The position numbers were made by a program, and so were the translations under genes. The notes under the pieces are model-generated. The model searched no databases. It had not been told where the DNA came from and saw only the letters and a list, made by a program, of their open reading frames with translations. Positions 25,303 through 35,431 of a DNA stretch of 64,000 bases are shown here, in pieces. Source of the DNA: Burkholderiales bacterium. Its GTDB lineage: Bacteria; Pseudomonadota; Gammaproteobacteria; Burkholderiales; Casimicrobiaceae. The stretch lies in assembly GCA_016790165.1 (NCBI GenBank), contig JAEUPL010000013.1, positions 1 to 64,000 of the forward strand, read 5' to 3'. Position 1 is the first letter of the stretch, and each line of letters begins with the position of its first letter.

Positions 25303-26028
25303 ATGGCCGGTCACAGTAAATGGGCGAACATCCAGCACCGCAAAGGTCGGCAGGATGCGAAGAAAGGCAAGATCTCCACGCGCCTGATCAAGGAAATCAC
25401 TGTCGCTGCAAAAATGGGCGGCTCCAGCCTCGATGGCAATCCGCGTCTCCGTCTGGCAGTCGATAAGGCGTACGACAACAATCTGTCCAAGGACACGGTC
25501 GAACGTGCGATCAAACGCGGCGCGGGCGAAATGGATGGCGTGAACTACGAAGAGGTGCGCTACGAGGGCTACGGCATCAACGGTGCCGCGATCATCGTCG
25601 ATTGTCTGACAGACAACCGCCAGCGCACAGTGAGCGAAGTACGCCACGCGTTCAGCAAATACGGCGGCAATCTTGGCACCGACGGCTCGGTGGCGTTTCT
25701 GTTCAAGCATTGCGGTACGTTGTTATTTGCACCGGGTACCGACGAGGACAAACTCATGGAGGCCGCGCTCGACGCGGGCGCTGAGGACGTGGTGACCAGT
25801 GACGACGGTTCGATCGAGGTGATCACCGGGCCATACGATTTCGTCTCCGTCAAGGAAGCGCTGGCGAAGGCCGGCTTCAAATCCGAAATCGGCGAAGTCA
25901 CGATGAAAGCGCAGAACGAAGTCGTTTTCACCGGTGATGACGCGGTGAGGATGCAGAAGCTGCTGGATGCCATGGATGCGGTTGACGATGTGCAGGATGT
26001 GTACACGTCGGCAGTGATCGGGGACTAG
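25303..26028 (+). CDS. yebC: YebC/PmpR-family DNA-binding regulatory or translation factor
   Basis: A 241-residue member of the conserved YebC family, described as transcription regulators and more recently as factors easing ribosome stalling. The N-terminus [23 protein letters not shown] is diagnostic. The rest shows GGNPRLR-like (here [30 protein letters not shown]), [31 protein letters not shown] and the C-terminal [15 protein letters not shown]. It lies upstream of ruvC-ruvA as in many proteobacteria, here separated by a ybjQ-like gene. Confidence 0.96.
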   Translation: MAGHSKWANIQHRKGRQDAKKGKISTRLIKEITVAAKMGGSSLDGNPRLRLAVDKAYDNNLSKDTVERAIKRGAGEMDGVNYEEVRYEGYGINGAAIIVDCLTDNRQRTVSEVRHAFSKYGGNLGTDGSVAFLFKHCGTLLFAPGTDEDKLMEAALDAGAEDVVTSDDGSIEVITGPYDFVSVKEALAKAGFKSEIGEVTMKAQNEVVFTGDDAVRMQKLLDAMDAVDDVQDVYTSAVIGD

Positions 26029-26143
26029 CGCTTCGGCGTTCACGACTGAGGTGGCTCGCCGGGACAAGCCGAGCCGCAGCACAGCATGACTGCCTGCGAA
26101 AAGGGGCACACCGTTAACTAAACTGATTTAGGAGCATCTCACG

Positions 26144-26494
26144 ATGGGCTGGTTCTCAAAAAGCGACGATGGATTTTTTCTCTCGACCACCACGCCATCC
26201 GGGATCGAGTTGAACCAGTATCTTGGCGTGGTGAATGGCGAGGCGATTATTGGCGCGAATATTTTTCGTGACATGTTCTCGTCGGTCCGTGATGTCGTTG
26301 GTGGACGAGCGGGTGGCTATGAGCGCGCGCTCGCGGGAGCGCGCGACGCCGCGCTGGCGGATATGGTGGACGCTGCCCGCGAGCGCGGCGCCAACGGCGT
26401 GATTGGTGTTGATTTCGACTACGAAGTGCTTGGCGAGAACAACGGCATGATGATGGTTTCGGTTAGTGGCACTGCGGTGAAGATTGCGGCGTGA
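26144..26494 (+). CDS. YbjQ-family (UPF0145/DUF74) protein
   Basis: The 116-residue protein is predicted to form a pentameric ring, as in the solved family members, but its function is unknown. Matches are [33 protein letters not shown] and the C-terminal [40 protein letters not shown] lies 9 bases upstream of the ATG at 26144. It interrupts the common yebC-ruvC order. Confidence 0.92.
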   Translation: MGWFSKSDDGFFLSTTTPSGIELNQYLGVVNGEAIIGANIFRDMFSSVRDVVGGRAGGYERALAGARDAALADMVDAARERGANGVIGVDFDYEVLGENNGMMMVSVSGTAVKIAA

Positions 26495-26566
26495 CCCGTT
26501 GATCGCGGCGGCGATGTGCGCACGGTATCGTCGCTGCCCGAACGCGTCATTGATCGCCAGCCCACG

Positions 26567-27118
26567 ATGACGACATCGCATCGGACCATTCTTGGCATCG
26601 ATCCGGGGCTGCGCTGCACTGGCTTTGGGCTTATCGCTCAGCAGGGCGCCAGACTGAGTTACCTGGCGAGTGGCTGTATTCGTACCGATGGCGATGGCAC
26701 ATTGCCGGAGAGGTTGCGCACCATCGCGGTCGACGTACAGCAGATCATTGCCCGATATCGCCCGGACGAAGTCGCGGTGGAGATCGTGTTCGTCAACGTC
26801 AACCCCCAGTCAACCCTCTTGCTCGGGCAGGCGCGCGGCGCGGCCATCACGGCCGCTGTGCTGGCCGATCGGCCGGTGCACGAATACACGGCGCTACAAG
26901 TCAAGCAGGCCGTTGTGGGGCACGGAAAAGCCGCAAAGACGCAGGTGCAAGACATGGTGAGGCGGTTGCTGCATCTCGATAACACGCCGCAATCCGACGC
27001 GGCGGATGCGCTTGCCACGGCCATCGCCCATGCCCACGCGCGACAGGGGCTGGGCGCGGTGGCCAGTGAACTGCTTGCCACGCGCAAGGTCCGTCGCCAC
27101 GGCGGGCGACTCGTCTAA
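26567..27118 (+). CDS. ruvC: Holliday junction resolvase RuvC
   Basis: RuvC cuts four-way junctions moved by RuvAB. The 183-residue nuclease keeps all four metal-binding acids: D12 in GIDPG, E72 in [12 protein letters not shown], and D144 and D147 in SDAADALA. The GQARGAA helix is conserved. The ATG at 26567 gives the standard N-terminus. ruvA follows 21 bp downstream, but ruvB is 8.9 kb away. Confidence 0.97.
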   Translation: MTTSHRTILGIDPGLRCTGFGLIAQQGARLSYLASGCIRTDGDGTLPERLRTIAVDVQQIIARYRPDEVAVEIVFVNVNPQSTLLLGQARGAAITAAVLADRPVHEYTALQVKQAVVGHGKAAKTQVQDMVRRLLHLDNTPQSDAADALATAIAHAHARQGLGAVASELLATRKVRRHGGRLV

Positions 27119-27139
27119 CGAAGAAATGCGGGACAAAAC

Positions 27140-27727
27140 ATGATTGGACGCCTGACTGGAACCGTGGTCGCCAAGCAGCCACCACAAATCATCATTGATG
27201 TAAGCGGCGTGGGCTATGAGGTGGATGTGCCGATGAGTACGTTCTACGCCTTGCCGGCGACCGGGGAGCGTGTTCAGTTGGCAACGCACCACGTGGTGCG
27301 CGAGGATGCCCACCTGCTGTTTGGTTTCGCCACGGAGGAGGAACGCGCGGCGTTTCGCCAGCTGATCAAGGTCACCGGCATCGGCCCGAAGGTGGCGTTG
27401 GCCGTCCTCTCCGGCCTGTCCGTCGCCGAACTCAACCAGGCCATCGCGACGCAGGATGTGAAACGTCTCACACGCGTTCCCGGCATCGGTAACAAGACGG
27501 CGGAACGATTGCTGCTGGAGCTGAAGGGGAAGGTGATCTCGGCGACAGGTGCGAAGACTGCGACCGCGACCATTTCCCCCAATCCTGCGGATGACGTGAC
27601 GAACGCGTTGCTGGCTTTGGGCTATAGCGAGAAAGAGGCCATCGCGGCATGCCGCGACCTCCCGCTCGAACTGCCACTCAACGATGCAATCAGGCAGGCG
27701 CTCAAGGCGCTGTCGAAAGCGAAGTAG
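27140..27727 (+). CDS. ruvA: Holliday junction DNA helicase subunit RuvA
   Basis: RuvA tetramers bind the open junction and load RuvB. The 195-residue protein has domain I ([28 protein letters not shown]), helix-hairpin-helix repeats in domain II ([21 protein letters not shown] and [22 protein letters not shown]), and a C-terminal RuvB-binding domain III (about 147-195). It ends 7 bp from the convergent aldehyde dehydrogenase gene, so ruvB is not downstream as usual. Confidence 0.97.
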   Translation: MIGRLTGTVVAKQPPQIIIDVSGVGYEVDVPMSTFYALPATGERVQLATHHVVREDAHLLFGFATEEERAAFRQLIKVTGIGPKVALAVLSGLSVAELNQAIATQDVKRLTRVPGIGNKTAERLLLELKGKVISATGAKTATATISPNPADDVTNALLALGYSEKEAIAACRDLPLELPLNDAIRQALKALSKAK

Positions 27728-27734
27728 GCCCTAT

Positions 27735-30134
27735 TCAGTCGCCGTAAGGCACCCAGATATTCTTGATCTGAGTGGCCTGACGCAGAAACGTGTTCCCTTG
27801 GGCGACCGGGCCTGACCAGTCGCCGTTCTCGACCGGCGGTCGCCACGTCGCTTTGAGATTGCCGGCAGCGGCGCGCTCGACCATCGCCAGGCCGTCGCGA
27901 GTACCGCAGTACCAGAGTGCTGCGACGTCGTCGTGCTCAGCCAGCGTCGTGGCCAGTGTTTGACTGTCCCCGGTGACCAGATTGATCACGCCCCCCGGAA
28001 CGTCACTGGTTTCCAGCACCTGATAGAAATCGGTGGCGATCAGCGCGTGTGAAGTGGATGGCACCACCACCACGCGGTTGCCCATCGCAATTGCGGGCAG
28101 TGTCAACGACACGAACGAAAGCAGCGGCGCACTGTCAGGGCACACGATTCCCAGCACACCCCACGGTTCCGGCATCGCGAGCGTGACATTGCGGCTGCGC
28201 GTCGGGTGAACCGCGCCGTCGAACTTGTCCGCCATCGCGGCGTAGAACATGATGCGTTCAATGCTGCGCGCGACTTCCTCGCGCGCAGCGCGCGGCGTGC
28301 TGCCCGTCAGTGTGCGCAGTCGCGTGGCGAACTCGTCGCCGCGTTGCTCCAGATTTTCGGCGAGGAAATACAGCACCTGCGCGCGGTTGTGCGCGGTGTA
28401 GGCAGACCAACCGCTGGCGGCGTTGGCTGCTTCAACGGCGTTGCGGATGTCTTTGCGGTTACCGAGCCCCGCCTGCCCCAGGGGTTTGCCGGCGGCACTC
28501 AGAACGCTGTAGCTGTAACCACTGTCGGGGCGCACTTGTTTGCCGCCGATGTAGAGCTTGGCGGTACGATCGAGCGCAGGCTCCCCGGCAACGGCAGTTG
28601 TTGCGATCGGCGATGTGGTCAGTGTGCGCTTCGCGCCAGCGCTGCGCGGCGCTCGCACAGCCGTGCCTTGCCGCAGCTTCAGGTATTCAAACAACCCCTC
28701 GCGCCCGCCTTCACGCCCGAATCCGCTCTCCCGGTAGCCGCCAAACCCGGCGGCCGCGTCAAAGAGGTTGGTCGAGTTGATCCACACCACGCCGGCCTTC
28801 ACCCTCGCCGCAACGTCGAGTGCAACATTGAGGTTTTCTGACCAGATGGATGCGGCGAGGCCATAGCGCGTATTGTTGGCCAACGCCACCGCCTCGTCGA
28901 GTGTGCGAAACGTGGTACTCACCAGCACCGGACCGAAAATTTCTTCCTGTGCCAGTGCCGACGCAGGCGCCACGCCCGTAAACAACGTTGGCGGGAAGAA
29001 GCAGCCCGTGTTTGGCAGCGCTACGTCGGGTTGCCAACAGTCGTTGCCTTCACGTCGGCCTTGTTCGACCAGCGCCGAAATCCGTCGTAGCTGCACGTCG
29101 GCCACGATGGCGCCAATGTCGGTTGACTTGTCGAGCGGATCGCCTACTCGCAGTTTCGCGGCCCGTGCTTTCAGTTTGCGATGAAAGCGCTCCGCGACTG
29201 ATTCCTGCACCAGCAGGCGTGAACCAGCGCAACAGACCTGGCCCTGATTGAACCAGATGGCATCCACCACACCCTCGACGGCGCTGTCGAGATCGGCATC
29301 GTCGAAAACGACAAATGGGGACTTGCCGCCCAGTTCCAGCGAGAGCTTCTTTCCGCTGCCGGCGGTCGCGACACGGATGGCGCGACCCACTTCCGTCGAA
29401 CCGGTGAAGGCGATTTTGTCTACCTCCGCGTGCGTAACGAGCAACTCACCCGTGCGACCGTCGCCAGTCACGATGTTCACCACACCGGGTGGCAAACCCG
29501 CCTCGGCGCACAGCTCGGCAAATGCGAGCGCAGTGAGCGGTGTGAACTCAGCGGGTTTAAGCACCACGGTGTTGCCGGCCGCGAGCGCGGGAGCGACCTT
29601 CCACGCCAACATCAGTAGCGGGAAATTCCACGGGATGATCTGTCCACAGACGCCCACGGGACCATAGTCAGCGTACTCGGTGGAGAGCAACTCCGCCCAG
29701 CCTGCGTGGTGGTAGAAATGCCGTGCCGCGAGCGGGATGTCGATATCTCGACTCTCGCGAATGGGCTTGCCGTTGTCCATCGATTCAAGCACCGCGAAAA
29801 AGCGTTCACGCTTCTGCAGAAGCCGAGCCAGTGCGTACAGGTAGCGAGCCCGCGCATTGCCGGAGAGTGCTGCCCAGCGCTTGCCCGCCCGGCGGGCTGC
29901 GGCCACGGCTGTGGCTACGTCCTTGCTATTGCCCTGCGCAACCGCTGCGAGCCGCACGCCGTTGGCGGGTGCTGTCACTGTGAAGTGCTCGCCGCTCGAG
30001 GGTGGTACGAACCGCCCGCCGATGAAATGCCCAAACTGACGCTTACCGTGTGCGAGCCAGGTCAACACGTGATCGTTCGCTTCGGGCGAGGGGCCGTAGT
30101 CCATCGTTTTCAGTGCGTCATTTACGGTGGTCAT
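27735..30134 (-). CDS. two-domain ALDH16-type aldehyde dehydrogenase
   Basis: The 799-residue protein is about 1.6 times a normal ALDH. The N-terminal domain (about 1-500) is complete: PWNFPLLMLAWKVAPALAAGNTV, FTGSTEVG, general base E267 in LELGGKSP and catalytic Cys in GQVCCAG (C301). The C-terminal part (about 525-799) is a second ALDH-like domain without the Cys/Glu motifs, as in the ALDH16 family. It likely oxidises an aldehyde, plausibly acetaldehyde from the DeoC reaction, since deoC is the upstream gene on the same strand, 49 bp away. The substrate is inferred from context only. Confidence 0.88.
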   Translation of the reverse strand: MTTVNDALKTMDYGPSPEANDHVLTWLAHGKRQFGHFIGGRFVPPSSGEHFTVTAPANGVRLAAVAQGNSKDVATAVAAARRAGKRWAALSGNARARYLYALARLLQKRERFFAVLESMDNGKPIRESRDIDIPLAARHFYHHAGWAELLSTEYADYGPVGVCGQIIPWNFPLLMLAWKVAPALAAGNTVVLKPAEFTPLTALAFAELCAEAGLPPGVVNIVTGDGRTGELLVTHAEVDKIAFTGSTEVGRAIRVATAGSGKKLSLELGGKSPFVVFDDADLDSAVEGVVDAIWFNQGQVCCAGSRLLVQESVAERFHRKLKARAAKLRVGDPLDKSTDIGAIVADVQLRRISALVEQGRREGNDCWQPDVALPNTGCFFPPTLFTGVAPASALAQEEIFGPVLVSTTFRTLDEAVALANNTRYGLAASIWSENLNVALDVAARVKAGVVWINSTNLFDAAAGFGGYRESGFGREGGREGLFEYLKLRQGTAVRAPRSAGAKRTLTTSPIATTAVAGEPALDRTAKLYIGGKQVRPDSGYSYSVLSAAGKPLGQAGLGNRKDIRNAVEAANAASGWSAYTAHNRAQVLYFLAENLEQRGDEFATRLRTLTGSTPRAAREEVARSIERIMFYAAMADKFDGAVHPTRSRNVTLAMPEPWGVLGIVCPDSAPLLSFVSLTLPAIAMGNRVVVVPSTSHALIATDFYQVLETSDVPGGVINLVTGDSQTLATTLAEHDDVAALWYCGTRDGLAMVERAAAGNLKATWRPPVENGDWSGPVAQGNTFLRQATQIKNIWVPYGD

Positions 30135-30183
30135 GGGGGCGTCAAGGTGAGGGGGAGGTGGTGCGTCAGAAGGGCAAGAGTCG

Positions 30184-31203
30184 TCACGCCAGCGGGTGGC
30201 GATTCGCGGCCGAATAGCGACCGGTCACGTAGTGTTCGATTTGGCGCTCCAGATCGCCCAACATTGAACTGGCCCCAAAGCGGAAGAGATCGGGTTCGAG
30301 CCAGCGGTTGCCGACTTCCTCTTTCATCAGCATGAGCCAGGCCATGGCATCCTTCGCGCTTTTCAACCCGCCCGCAGGCTTGAATCCAATCGCATAGCCT
30401 GTCTCCTCGCCGTAGTCGCGCAACGCCCGTACCATCGTCAGGCCCACGGGCAAGGTGGCGTTGACGTCCTCTTTGCCGGTGCTGGTCTTGATGAAATCGG
30501 CGCCCGCCATCATCGCAACCCAACTTGCACGATACACGCTGCGCAGATTTCGCAAATCGCCTGTAGCGAGAATGGCCTTCAGATGCGCGTCACCGCAGGC
30601 CTCTCGCATGGCCGCGATTTCGTCATGCAGCGCCTGCCATTCGCCCGCAAATACCAGAGCGCGGTTGATCACGATGTCGATTTCGCGCGCACCCTCGTCA
30701 ACGGCGTAGCGGATTTCTGCCAGTCTCAGCTTAAGCGGCACCAGGCCGGTGGGGAATCCCGTCGCGACCGACGCCACAGGAATGCCGCTGTCACCCAAGG
30801 CACGCACCGCAGCCCTCACCATCGTGGGATACACGCACACGGCGCCTACCGTGGGTGCAGCGTCCAGCTTCAGCGCCGACACCAGATCGGAACGAAGCGG
30901 TGCGCGGGCTTTGGCGCAGAGTCGCGCGACGCGATGCGGCGTATCGTCTCCCGCCAGCGTGGTGAGGTCAATGCAGGTGATCGCCTTGATCAGCCAGGCG
31001 GCCTGCCACTGCTTCTTGACGGATCGGCGCGTGACTAGCGTCGCCGCGCGGCGTTCCACCGCACTCAGATTCACGCGCGCACTCTCGATGCGGTCGAGGT
31101 TGAGTGGCATGCCCGGGTTGCGGGCCGAGCCATGCGCCGACAGCGTGTAGCGGGCGGGGCCGGTCGCGTTCGACGCGTCGGCAGGCGAAAGTGAATGAGC
31201 CAT
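30184..31203 (-). CDS. deoC: deoxyribose-phosphate aldolase
   Basis: DeoC splits 2-deoxyribose-5-phosphate into glyceraldehyde-3-phosphate and acetaldehyde. At 339 residues it is of the longer class, with an N-terminal extension of about 70 residues before the TIM barrel. Key segments are CIDLTTLAGDDT, VCVYP, EIDIVINRALVFAG, LKAILATGDL, the Schiff-base lysine in GADFIKTSTGK, and GFKPAGGLKS. It is the first gene of a two-gene operon with the ALDH16-type enzyme, which could remove the acetaldehyde. No deoxynucleoside phosphorylase or kinase is nearby. Confidence 0.95.
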   Translation of the reverse strand: MAHSLSPADASNATGPARYTLSAHGSARNPGMPLNLDRIESARVNLSAVERRAATLVTRRSVKKQWQAAWLIKAITCIDLTTLAGDDTPHRVARLCAKARAPLRSDLVSALKLDAAPTVGAVCVYPTMVRAAVRALGDSGIPVASVATGFPTGLVPLKLRLAEIRYAVDEGAREIDIVINRALVFAGEWQALHDEIAAMREACGDAHLKAILATGDLRNLRSVYRASWVAMMAGADFIKTSTGKEDVNATLPVGLTMVRALRDYGEETGYAIGFKPAGGLKSAKDAMAWLMLMKEEVGNRWLEPDLFRFGASSMLGDLERQIEHYVTGRYSAANRHPLA

Positions 31204-31398
31204 GATGCGACGGTGCCGTCTGGGTTTGGAGAAAGATTGGTGGTTAAGTGTCCGCGAGCAGCGCGATTATGCGCGGAGCGCCACGCCCCGTGGTTTTGGA
31301 AAGGTACGCTTTCCCTGGGCCGCGCTCTCCGGTAGTATCCCACCATGGAGGGCGTCTGCTATCGCGGCGGCGTCGGAAAACGGAGAGAGGAACGAGTC

Positions 31399-32418
31399 AT
31401 GTCAATCGTCGCAAAATGGGCCGCCACGGCTGCGAGTGTGCTGGCGCTAGCCGTCAACGGTCCAGTGGGCGCAGCGGAGACGCTGAATGTCTATTCGATT
31501 TGGCCCGAGAATTGGGCGCGGCCGATGCTGCAGGAGTTTGAAAAGCAGAGCGGCATCAAGGTCAACTTTCTGCGGTTTTCGTCTGGCGAAGCGCTCGCAC
31601 GGCTGATTGCCGAGAAGGGCAACCCCAAGGTGGACGTGCTGTTCGGCGGCCCGGTCGAAACCTTCGGCGCTGGCGTCAAGGAAGGCATCTTCGAAGCCTA
31701 CAAACCGCCATCGGCCGCCGCTTTGCCGTCTCGCTTCAAGCACGAGGGGGGCCAGTGGACGGCCATCGCCGATGATCCGCTGGTGTTCATGACCAACAAA
31801 AAGTTTCTGGCTGACAACAAACTGCAACCGCCGACGTCCTGGAACGACTGGCTGAACCCCGCCTACGCCAACATGCTGCAGATGGCCGACGCGCGCACGT
31901 CAGGCACGGCAGTGACCCGCATCTTTTCGGTATTGGAGGTGTACGGTCGCGACGAGACCAAAGCCTTTGATTTCATGAAGAAAATGGGCAAGAGCATCCA
32001 GACCTACACCAAGAGCGGCGGCGGCGGCACGCTACCGGTCGGTCTCGGGCAGGCTGCGGGCGGCATCTTCTTCATCGTGGATGCGCTGGACACCAAGGCC
32101 AAGGGCTACGACGTGGAAATCAGCTTCCCGAAAGAGGGCATCGGCGCGGCGGCAGAGGGCATTGCCATCGTCAAGGGCGCCAAGAATCCCGAGGCCGCGA
32201 AGAAGCTGATCGACTGGGCGACTAGCCCGGCGATGCAGTCGCTCTACGCGCCAAACAAGATCAACTTTGTGCCGGCGCACCCGCAGGTGAAAACCGAAGC
32301 GTCGCTCGCTGCCATCCTCAAGAACGCCAAGATCATCCCGATTGACGATGAATTTGCGGGCAATAATCGCAAACGTATCGTAGATCGCTGGGTGGCTGAG
32401 GTGTTGAACGCCAAATAG
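31399..32418 (+). CDS. ABC transporter periplasmic substrate-binding protein (iron/AEP-type family)
   Basis: The 339-residue precursor has a signal peptide (about 1-25, ending GAA) and a type-II binding-protein fold: ETLNVYSIWPENWARPMLQEFEKQSGIKV, DVLFGGPVETF, LPVGLGQAAGGIFFIVDA and GIAIVKGAKNPEAAKKLIDW. It resembles the family that includes ferric-iron (FbpA) and 2-aminoethylphosphonate binders; the typical FbpA double tyrosine is not evident. The ATG at 31399 follows GAGAGGAACGAGTC. Permease and ATPase genes follow on the same strand. Confidence 0.88.
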   Translation: MSIVAKWAATAASVLALAVNGPVGAAETLNVYSIWPENWARPMLQEFEKQSGIKVNFLRFSSGEALARLIAEKGNPKVDVLFGGPVETFGAGVKEGIFEAYKPPSAAALPSRFKHEGGQWTAIADDPLVFMTNKKFLADNKLQPPTSWNDWLNPAYANMLQMADARTSGTAVTRIFSVLEVYGRDETKAFDFMKKMGKSIQTYTKSGGGGTLPVGLGQAAGGIFFIVDALDTKAKGYDVEISFPKEGIGAAAEGIAIVKGAKNPEAAKKLIDWATSPAMQSLYAPNKINFVPAHPQVKTEASLAAILKNAKIIPIDDEFAGNNRKRIVDRWVAEVLNAK

Positions 32419-32605
32419 GCGAGCTGGACGCGTCATACCGGCGCCCGCGCGGCGCTTCGCTGGCGGGGGGCGGATAGTGATTTAGACGCTGTTGACTCGA
32501 TCCGCGGAACCCGTCTCGCGTCCGGTGCCGCTGGAGTGGAGGACAAATTTCAGGTGTCGAGTCCGCCGTTCTCCTCGTTGATGCCATCGCGACCAACCGC
32601 CGTCC

Positions 32606-34303
32606 ATGCCTGCTGAAATCTTGACCTCATCCGTCATGCAGAAGCGCGATCCCTTCATCACTGGCATCGTGCTTGTACTCTGGGTGCTGTTGGGCATCTT
32701 TGTGCTGTATCCGCTGGCGCGGCTGTTCGGTCGAGCCTTTTTCGACAATGGCGCCTTCGTGCTGCAGCCGTTCCTCGATGTCGTTGGCAATCCGAATCAC
32801 CGCAAGGCGTTCCTCAACAGCCTGCTGCTGGCGCTTGTCGTGGGAGCCGGTGGTACAGTGCTCGGGTTTCTCTTCGCCTTCACGGCGGTACGCGCGGGCC
32901 TGAGCAAGCGCGTGATGGGTTTCATCGACACCGCGACCTTGCTCCCGCTGATCTCACCGCCGTTCACCATCTCGGTTGCCATCCTGTTTTCGTTCGGTGC
33001 ACGTGGGTTGATCACCTACGACCTGCTTGGCATCAAAGGCTTCGTCGTTTACGGCTTCATGAGCACCGCAGCGGCCGAAATCATCACCTACTTCCCGATT
33101 GCCTACCTGACGTTGCGCCCAATTCTGGCCAGCATTGACCCGAACATCGAAAACGCTGCATTCAGCATGGGCGCCACGCGATGGCGGGTGTTCCGCACCA
33201 TGACGTTACCGCTCGCGCTACCGGGCATTGCCAATGCTTTTTTGCTGCTCTTTGCGTGCTCGCTAGCAGACTTCGCTACGCCGTTGATCCTGTCGGGCAA
33301 CCACTTCCCGGTGTTGCCCACAGAGGCGTTCTTACAGATCACCGGCCAGTTTGACCTGCGGGGTGGGGCGCTGCTGTCGATTCTGTTGCTGCTGCCGGCG
33401 GCAATTGTGTTCTTCCTGCAGCGCTATTGGCTCGCGGGGCGCAGTTTTGTGACGGTAAGCGGCAAGGCAGGTTCGAAAAGCAGCGTCGAGATCCTGACTC
33501 CGGGCATGCGCTACGCGCTGTTTGCCGCCTGCGGATTGGTTGCGCTGGCGGTGGCGTACTTCTACCTGGTGCTGCTGTTCGCCTCGCTGGTGGTCGCGTT
33601 CGGCGCGAATCACTCGCTGACGTTCAAGCACTACCACGTGATCTTCACCGAAGGCATCCCGGCGATTCGCGACACGCTGATCATTGCGGCGATCGGCATG
33701 CCGCTGGGTGGCCTGTACGGTGTGCTGGTCGGCTATCTGGTCGCCCGCAAGCAGTTCATCGGCCGTCGCACGCTGGAGCTGGTGTCGATGATCAACTACG
33801 CACTGCCCGGTACGATTGTCGGCATCGCCTATCTGCTCGCCTTCAACGAAAAACCGCTCGAACTGACCGGTACGGCGACCATCATCATCGCCTGCTACAT
33901 CTTCCGCTACAGCCCGACAGGAATTCGCGCGACGGTGGCGCTGCTGCACCAGATCGACAAGAGCCTGGAGGAAGCGTCCGAAAGCCTCGGCGCCAGCAGC
34001 TTCACCACGTTCCGCCGCATCACCCTGCCGCTGATCATGCCGGCGTTTTTCTCTGGTCTGGGGGTGGTGTTCATCCGTTCGATGACGGCGATCAGCGCCA
34101 CCATCTTTCTTATCTCGATCAACTGGACACTGGTCACCGTGCGTATTCTGGAGAACATGACCGAGCTGTCGCTCGGGCCGGCGGCGGCGTTCTCGGTGTT
34201 CGTGGTCGTGGTGGTGTACGTCGTGCTCTGGATCATTGGCAAGCTGCTGGCGCGCTTCCGCACCGGTGACGGCGGGCGCGTGGAAAGCATTCTCGGAGGT
34301 TAG
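32606..34303 (+). CDS. ABC transporter permease with two fused permease domains (FbpB-like)
   Basis: The 565-residue inner-membrane protein contains two BPD_transp_1 halves, each with an EAA-type loop: one around residues 185-205 (ENAAFSMGATRWRVFRTMTLPLALPG) and one near 455-475 (EEASESLGASSFTTFRRITLPLIMP). About 12 membrane helices are expected. The fused layout is typical of Fe3+/AEP-type importers. An ATG at 32636 (MQKRDPF) is an alternative start. The gap of 187 bp after the binding-protein gene contains no other gene. The ATPase gene begins 2 bp after its stop. Confidence 0.9.
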   Translation: MPAEILTSSVMQKRDPFITGIVLVLWVLLGIFVLYPLARLFGRAFFDNGAFVLQPFLDVVGNPNHRKAFLNSLLLALVVGAGGTVLGFLFAFTAVRAGLSKRVMGFIDTATLLPLISPPFTISVAILFSFGARGLITYDLLGIKGFVVYGFMSTAAAEIITYFPIAYLTLRPILASIDPNIENAAFSMGATRWRVFRTMTLPLALPGIANAFLLLFACSLADFATPLILSGNHFPVLPTEAFLQITGQFDLRGGALLSILLLLPAAIVFFLQRYWLAGRSFVTVSGKAGSKSSVEILTPGMRYALFAACGLVALAVAYFYLVLLFASLVVAFGANHSLTFKHYHVIFTEGIPAIRDTLIIAAIGMPLGGLYGVLVGYLVARKQFIGRRTLELVSMINYALPGTIVGIAYLLAFNEKPLELTGTATIIIACYIFRYSPTGIRATVALLHQIDKSLEEASESLGASSFTTFRRITLPLIMPAFFSGLGVVFIRSMTAISATIFLISINWTLVTVRILENMTELSLGPAAAFSVFVVVVVYVVLWIIGKLLARFRTGDGGRVESILGG

Positions 34304-34305
34304 CG

Positions 34306-35421
34306 ATGGCAGATGCCAGCACAACAACGCAGGGCGCGGCGCGTGCCGCGCCGGTGCCGATCCGGCTCGACAAAGTGTCAAAAGGCTTTCATCACGCCGT
34401 GAAGGGCGAGATCTTCGCGGTCAAGGATGTGTCGATCGAAGTGCAGCCGGGCGAATTGCTGACCTTGCTTGGCCCGTCTGGCTGCGGCAAGACGACCACG
34501 CTGCGCATGATTGCCGGCTTTGAACAGCCCACCAGCGGTCACGTCTACATCGGCGAGCACAACGTCACCGGGCTTCGCGCCAGCGAACGCAACATCGGTT
34601 TTGTGTTCCAGAACTACGCAATCTTCCCTCACCTCTCCGTGTTCGAGAACGTCGCCTATGGCCTGCGAGTGCAGAAGAAGCCTGACGACGAGATCAAGCG
34701 CGCAGTGAATGAGGTGCTCGCCGTGGTCGGGCTCGCGGGCTATGGCCAGCAGCAGCCTCACCAGTTGTCCGGTGGCGAGCAGCAGCGCGTCGCGCTGGCA
34801 CGTGCCATCGTGTTTCAGCCCCGCATCCTGCTCTTCGATGAACCCCTTTCAAATCTGGATGCCAAACTGCGCATCCAGATGCGCAGCGAGATCAAGGACT
34901 TGCAGAAGCGGCTGGGCATCACGACCGTCTACGTCACACATGATCAGGAAGAGGCTATGGCCATCTCCGACCGCATCGCCGTGATGGAGAAGGGCGTCCT
35001 CGTGCAGATCGAGGCGGCCGAAGATCTCTACGACTATCCACACAACGAATTTGTCGCACGCTTCATCGGCCGAGCGAATCTTCTGCCGGCCACTCTGCGC
35101 GAAGGTAGCGGCGGCCCCGCCGTAGAACTGTTCGGGAACACGGTGGGGGCGCATGCTGCGCCTGCCGGTGCGCGCGCCGGTGACGCCGTCCATGTGATGA
35201 TTCGGCCAGAGCGGGTGGGCCTGACGCGTGGCGGCAATGGCGTCGCAGGTCAGGTCGTCAGCCGGACCTTCCTGGGTGAAAAAACGGAGTATCAGGTCGC
35301 CGTCGGCGAGCAATTGATTCAGGCTAGCCTCTTTGGGCAAGGCCGGAGTGACGCGTTCGTGCGGGATGAACAGGTGCAGGTACTGTTCCCGTCCGAGCGG
35401 AATCACGTGATCGCGGGTTGA
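34306..35421 (+). CDS. ABC transporter ATPase (FbpC/PotA-type)
   Basis: The 371-residue ATPase has Walker A GPSGCGKTT, Q-loop FVFQNYAIFPHLSVFENVAYGLRV, signature LSGGEQQRVALARAI, Walker B ILLFDEPLSNLDAKLR, and the HDQEEAMAISDRIAVM block of the carbohydrate/iron importer class. A C-terminal TOBE-like domain (about 285-370) could have regulatory function. It energises the preceding permease. A small secreted-protein gene starts 10 bp downstream and may be in the same operon. Confidence 0.93.
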   Translation: MADASTTTQGAARAAPVPIRLDKVSKGFHHAVKGEIFAVKDVSIEVQPGELLTLLGPSGCGKTTTLRMIAGFEQPTSGHVYIGEHNVTGLRASERNIGFVFQNYAIFPHLSVFENVAYGLRVQKKPDDEIKRAVNEVLAVVGLAGYGQQQPHQLSGGEQQRVALARAIVFQPRILLFDEPLSNLDAKLRIQMRSEIKDLQKRLGITTVYVTHDQEEAMAISDRIAVMEKGVLVQIEAAEDLYDYPHNEFVARFIGRANLLPATLREGSGGPAVELFGNTVGAHAAPAGARAGDAVHVMIRPERVGLTRGGNGVAGQVVSRTFLGEKTEYQVAVGEQLIQASLFGQGRSDAFVRDEQVQVLFPSERNHVIAG

Positions 35422-35431
35422 GGTAGTCACG

